64,000 nt of DNA from Paraprevotella xylaniphila YIT 11841 (GTDB lineage: Bacteria; Bacteroidota; Bacteroidia; Bacteroidales; Bacteroidaceae). A program made the translations under genes and the position numbers. Of this stretch, positions 63,048-64,000 are shown piece after piece. The stretch is taken from assembly GCF_000205165.1 (NCBI RefSeq), contig NZ_GL883827.1:62077-126076 (forward strand), in the 5' to 3' direction. Under the pieces are notes generated by a model. It was not told where the DNA came from and made no database searches. It saw only the letters and a list, made by a program, of their open reading frames with translations. Within the stretch, counting starts at the first letter, position 1. The number at the start of each line of letters is the position of its first letter.

Positions 63048-63920
63048 TTATCCGATTGTATGGTTAGCCAATAATTCCTGTATCAATCCCTCAACGTCGG
63101 CATCGGAAGCCGTCAGCACCTTGCTCTCCTTGGCCTTGAACACGATGTTCTGCACGGCCTTCACCTTGGTGGGCGAACCGCTCAGCCCGCACTGCTTCAA
63201 GTCGGCATCCACGTCGGCCGTACTCAACTGTCCCAAAGTCAGATAAGGTTTCTTGTCGTACTCTTCAGCGTAGGCCAACCCTTCCGCAGGCTTTTCCATC
63301 GGCACCATGGCGCGCTTGTATTTCATCACCAACTTGGCGTTGCGCGGACGGCAAGGAGCCGCACTCCCGTTCACCGTCAGCACAAGGGGCAACGGAGCCT
63401 CCACAGTCTCCACACCGCCGTCGATATGACGCTTCACCGTCATCTTCCCGTCGGTGCATTTCAGGATTTCTTCCACGTAGGTCACCTGAGGCAAGCCCAA
63501 TTTCTGCGCCACTTGCGGCCCCACTTGTGCCGTATCGCCGTCGATGGCTTGACGACCACCCAAAATCACATCGGGCATGCCCAATTTCTGAATTGTAGCA
63601 GCTAGCGCATAACTGGTGGCCAGGGTGTCGGCACCTGCAAAAGCACGGTCGGTCAACAAATAGCCACCGTCGGCTCCACGGTATAAACTCTCGCGAATCA
63701 CTTCGGCTGCACGGGGAGGCCCCATGGTGATGACAGTCACGGTAGAACCCGGATTCGCATCTTTCAGCCTCAAAGCCTGTTCCAACGCATTCAAGTCTTC
63801 AGGATTGAAGATAGCCGGCAAAGCAGAACGGTTTACCGTGCCTTCCGGTGTCATGGCATCCGGCCCGACATTGCGTGTGTCGGGAACTTGCTTGGCAAGT
63901 ACAATGATGTTTAAACTCAT
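63048..63920 (-). CDS. etfB: Electron transfer flavoprotein, beta subunit
   Basis: EtfB carries the AMP or second FAD and contacts the dehydrogenase. The 290-residue protein shows the ETF fold: IIVLAKQVPDTRNVGPDAMTPEGTVNR at the start, NPEDLNALEQALRLKD near residue 42, VITMGPPRAAEVIRESLYRGADGGYLL near 66, and DVILGGRQAIDGDTAQVGPQVAQ near 118. The DGDTAQVGP segment is near the nucleotide site. It is the first gene of the operon; a -7 box TACATTTG lies at 63987-63994. Whether the ETF bifurcates electrons cannot be settled here. Confidence 0.96.
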   Translation of the reverse strand: MSLNIIVLAKQVPDTRNVGPDAMTPEGTVNRSALPAIFNPEDLNALEQALRLKDANPGSTVTVITMGPPRAAEVIRESLYRGADGGYLLTDRAFAGADTLATSYALAATIQKLGMPDVILGGRQAIDGDTAQVGPQVAQKLGLPQVTYVEEILKCTDGKMTVKRHIDGGVETVEAPLPLVLTVNGSAAPCRPRNAKLVMKYKRAMVPMEKPAEGLAYAEEYDKKPYLTLGQLSTADVDADLKQCGLSGSPTKVKAVQNIVFKAKESKVLTASDADVEGLIQELLANHTIG

Positions 63921-63986
63921 AGTTCTTTACTTATTTTTGTCGTACAGATTAAGATTTGTTTCCTTTTCATGGCAAAACATATCTCG

Positions 63987-63994
63987 CAAATGTA
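63987..63994 (-). promoter_or_regulatory. -7 promoter element of the etfB-etfA-acd operon
   Basis: Minus-strand TACATTTG fits TAnnTTTG, 66 bases before the etfB start codon. The matching -33 element would fall beyond the window edge. Confidence 0.5.
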
Positions 63995-64000
63995 CTTATT

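Overview
The window reads as a chromosomal segment of a gut-type Bacteroidales bacterium. I base this on several type IX secretion (T9SS) C-terminal tails, a fused MurF-alanine racemase, a GSCFA protein, an OadGAB sodium pump and many promoters of the Bacteroides type (TTTG, 19-21 bases, TAnnTTTG). No Shine-Dalgarno pattern stands out. The moderate GC content, higher than I expect for Bacteroides, hints at Prevotellaceae such as Paraprevotella, but that is a guess. I see no rRNA, CRISPR array, intact insertion sequence or prophage.

Layout. 1-500: an edge region with three hairpins and a minus-strand tRNA-Arg(CCG) that has its own promoter and terminator. 0.66-1.7 kb: asparagine synthetase AsnA. 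2.3-6.3 kb: a minus-strand pair made of a PL11 rhamnogalacturonan lyase and a GH97 glycosidase. 6.5-10.4 kb: a cell-wall amidase, an MCE/MlaD-type lipid transport protein and DnaA. 10.4-13.8 kb: a large T9SS surface protein and a nitroreductase. 14.1-17.0 kb: B12-dependent ribonucleotide reductase and FolB. 17.9-21.3 kb: the sodium-translocating decarboxylase OadG-OadA-OadB. 21.5-21.9 kb: a broken ORF6N gene. 21.9-25.3 kb: MurF-Alr and a GSCFA protein. 25.4-28.7 kb: Dxs and TrkA. 28.7-30.6 kb: a two-gene ABC-type ATPase plus DUF4435/TOPRIM-like module. 30.7-33.7 kb: an EamA transporter and a superfamily I helicase. 33.8-40.2 kb: superoxide dismutase, a second nitroreductase, a POT peptide transporter, a SulP permease, the peroxiredoxin Bcp and a DUF2461 protein.

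40.5-57.2 kb is the accessory-looking part. It holds a 1100-residue carbohydrate-binding-like protein built from a tandem duplication, a GH2 enzyme fused to FG-GAP repeats and a T9SS tail, a GH29 fucosidase, a PCMD/MBG-type surface protein, a small operon of secreted protein, ECF sigma factor and membrane protein, and a secreted leucine-rich-repeat/transglutaminase-like protein. 57.3-63.9 kb: a UvrD-family helicase with zinc ribbons, then an EtfB-EtfA-acyl-CoA dehydrogenase operon.

The main items for a second look are three. First, the ATPase-DUF4435 pair, which resembles the architecture of PARIS-type anti-phage systems but has a much shorter ATPase. Second, a family of four dispersed palindromic repeats, all in the same orientation. 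Third, the T9SS glycan-targeting cluster with its internal duplication and unusual GH2-propeller fusion. All functions are read from sequence motifs and remembered family features; no search was run.
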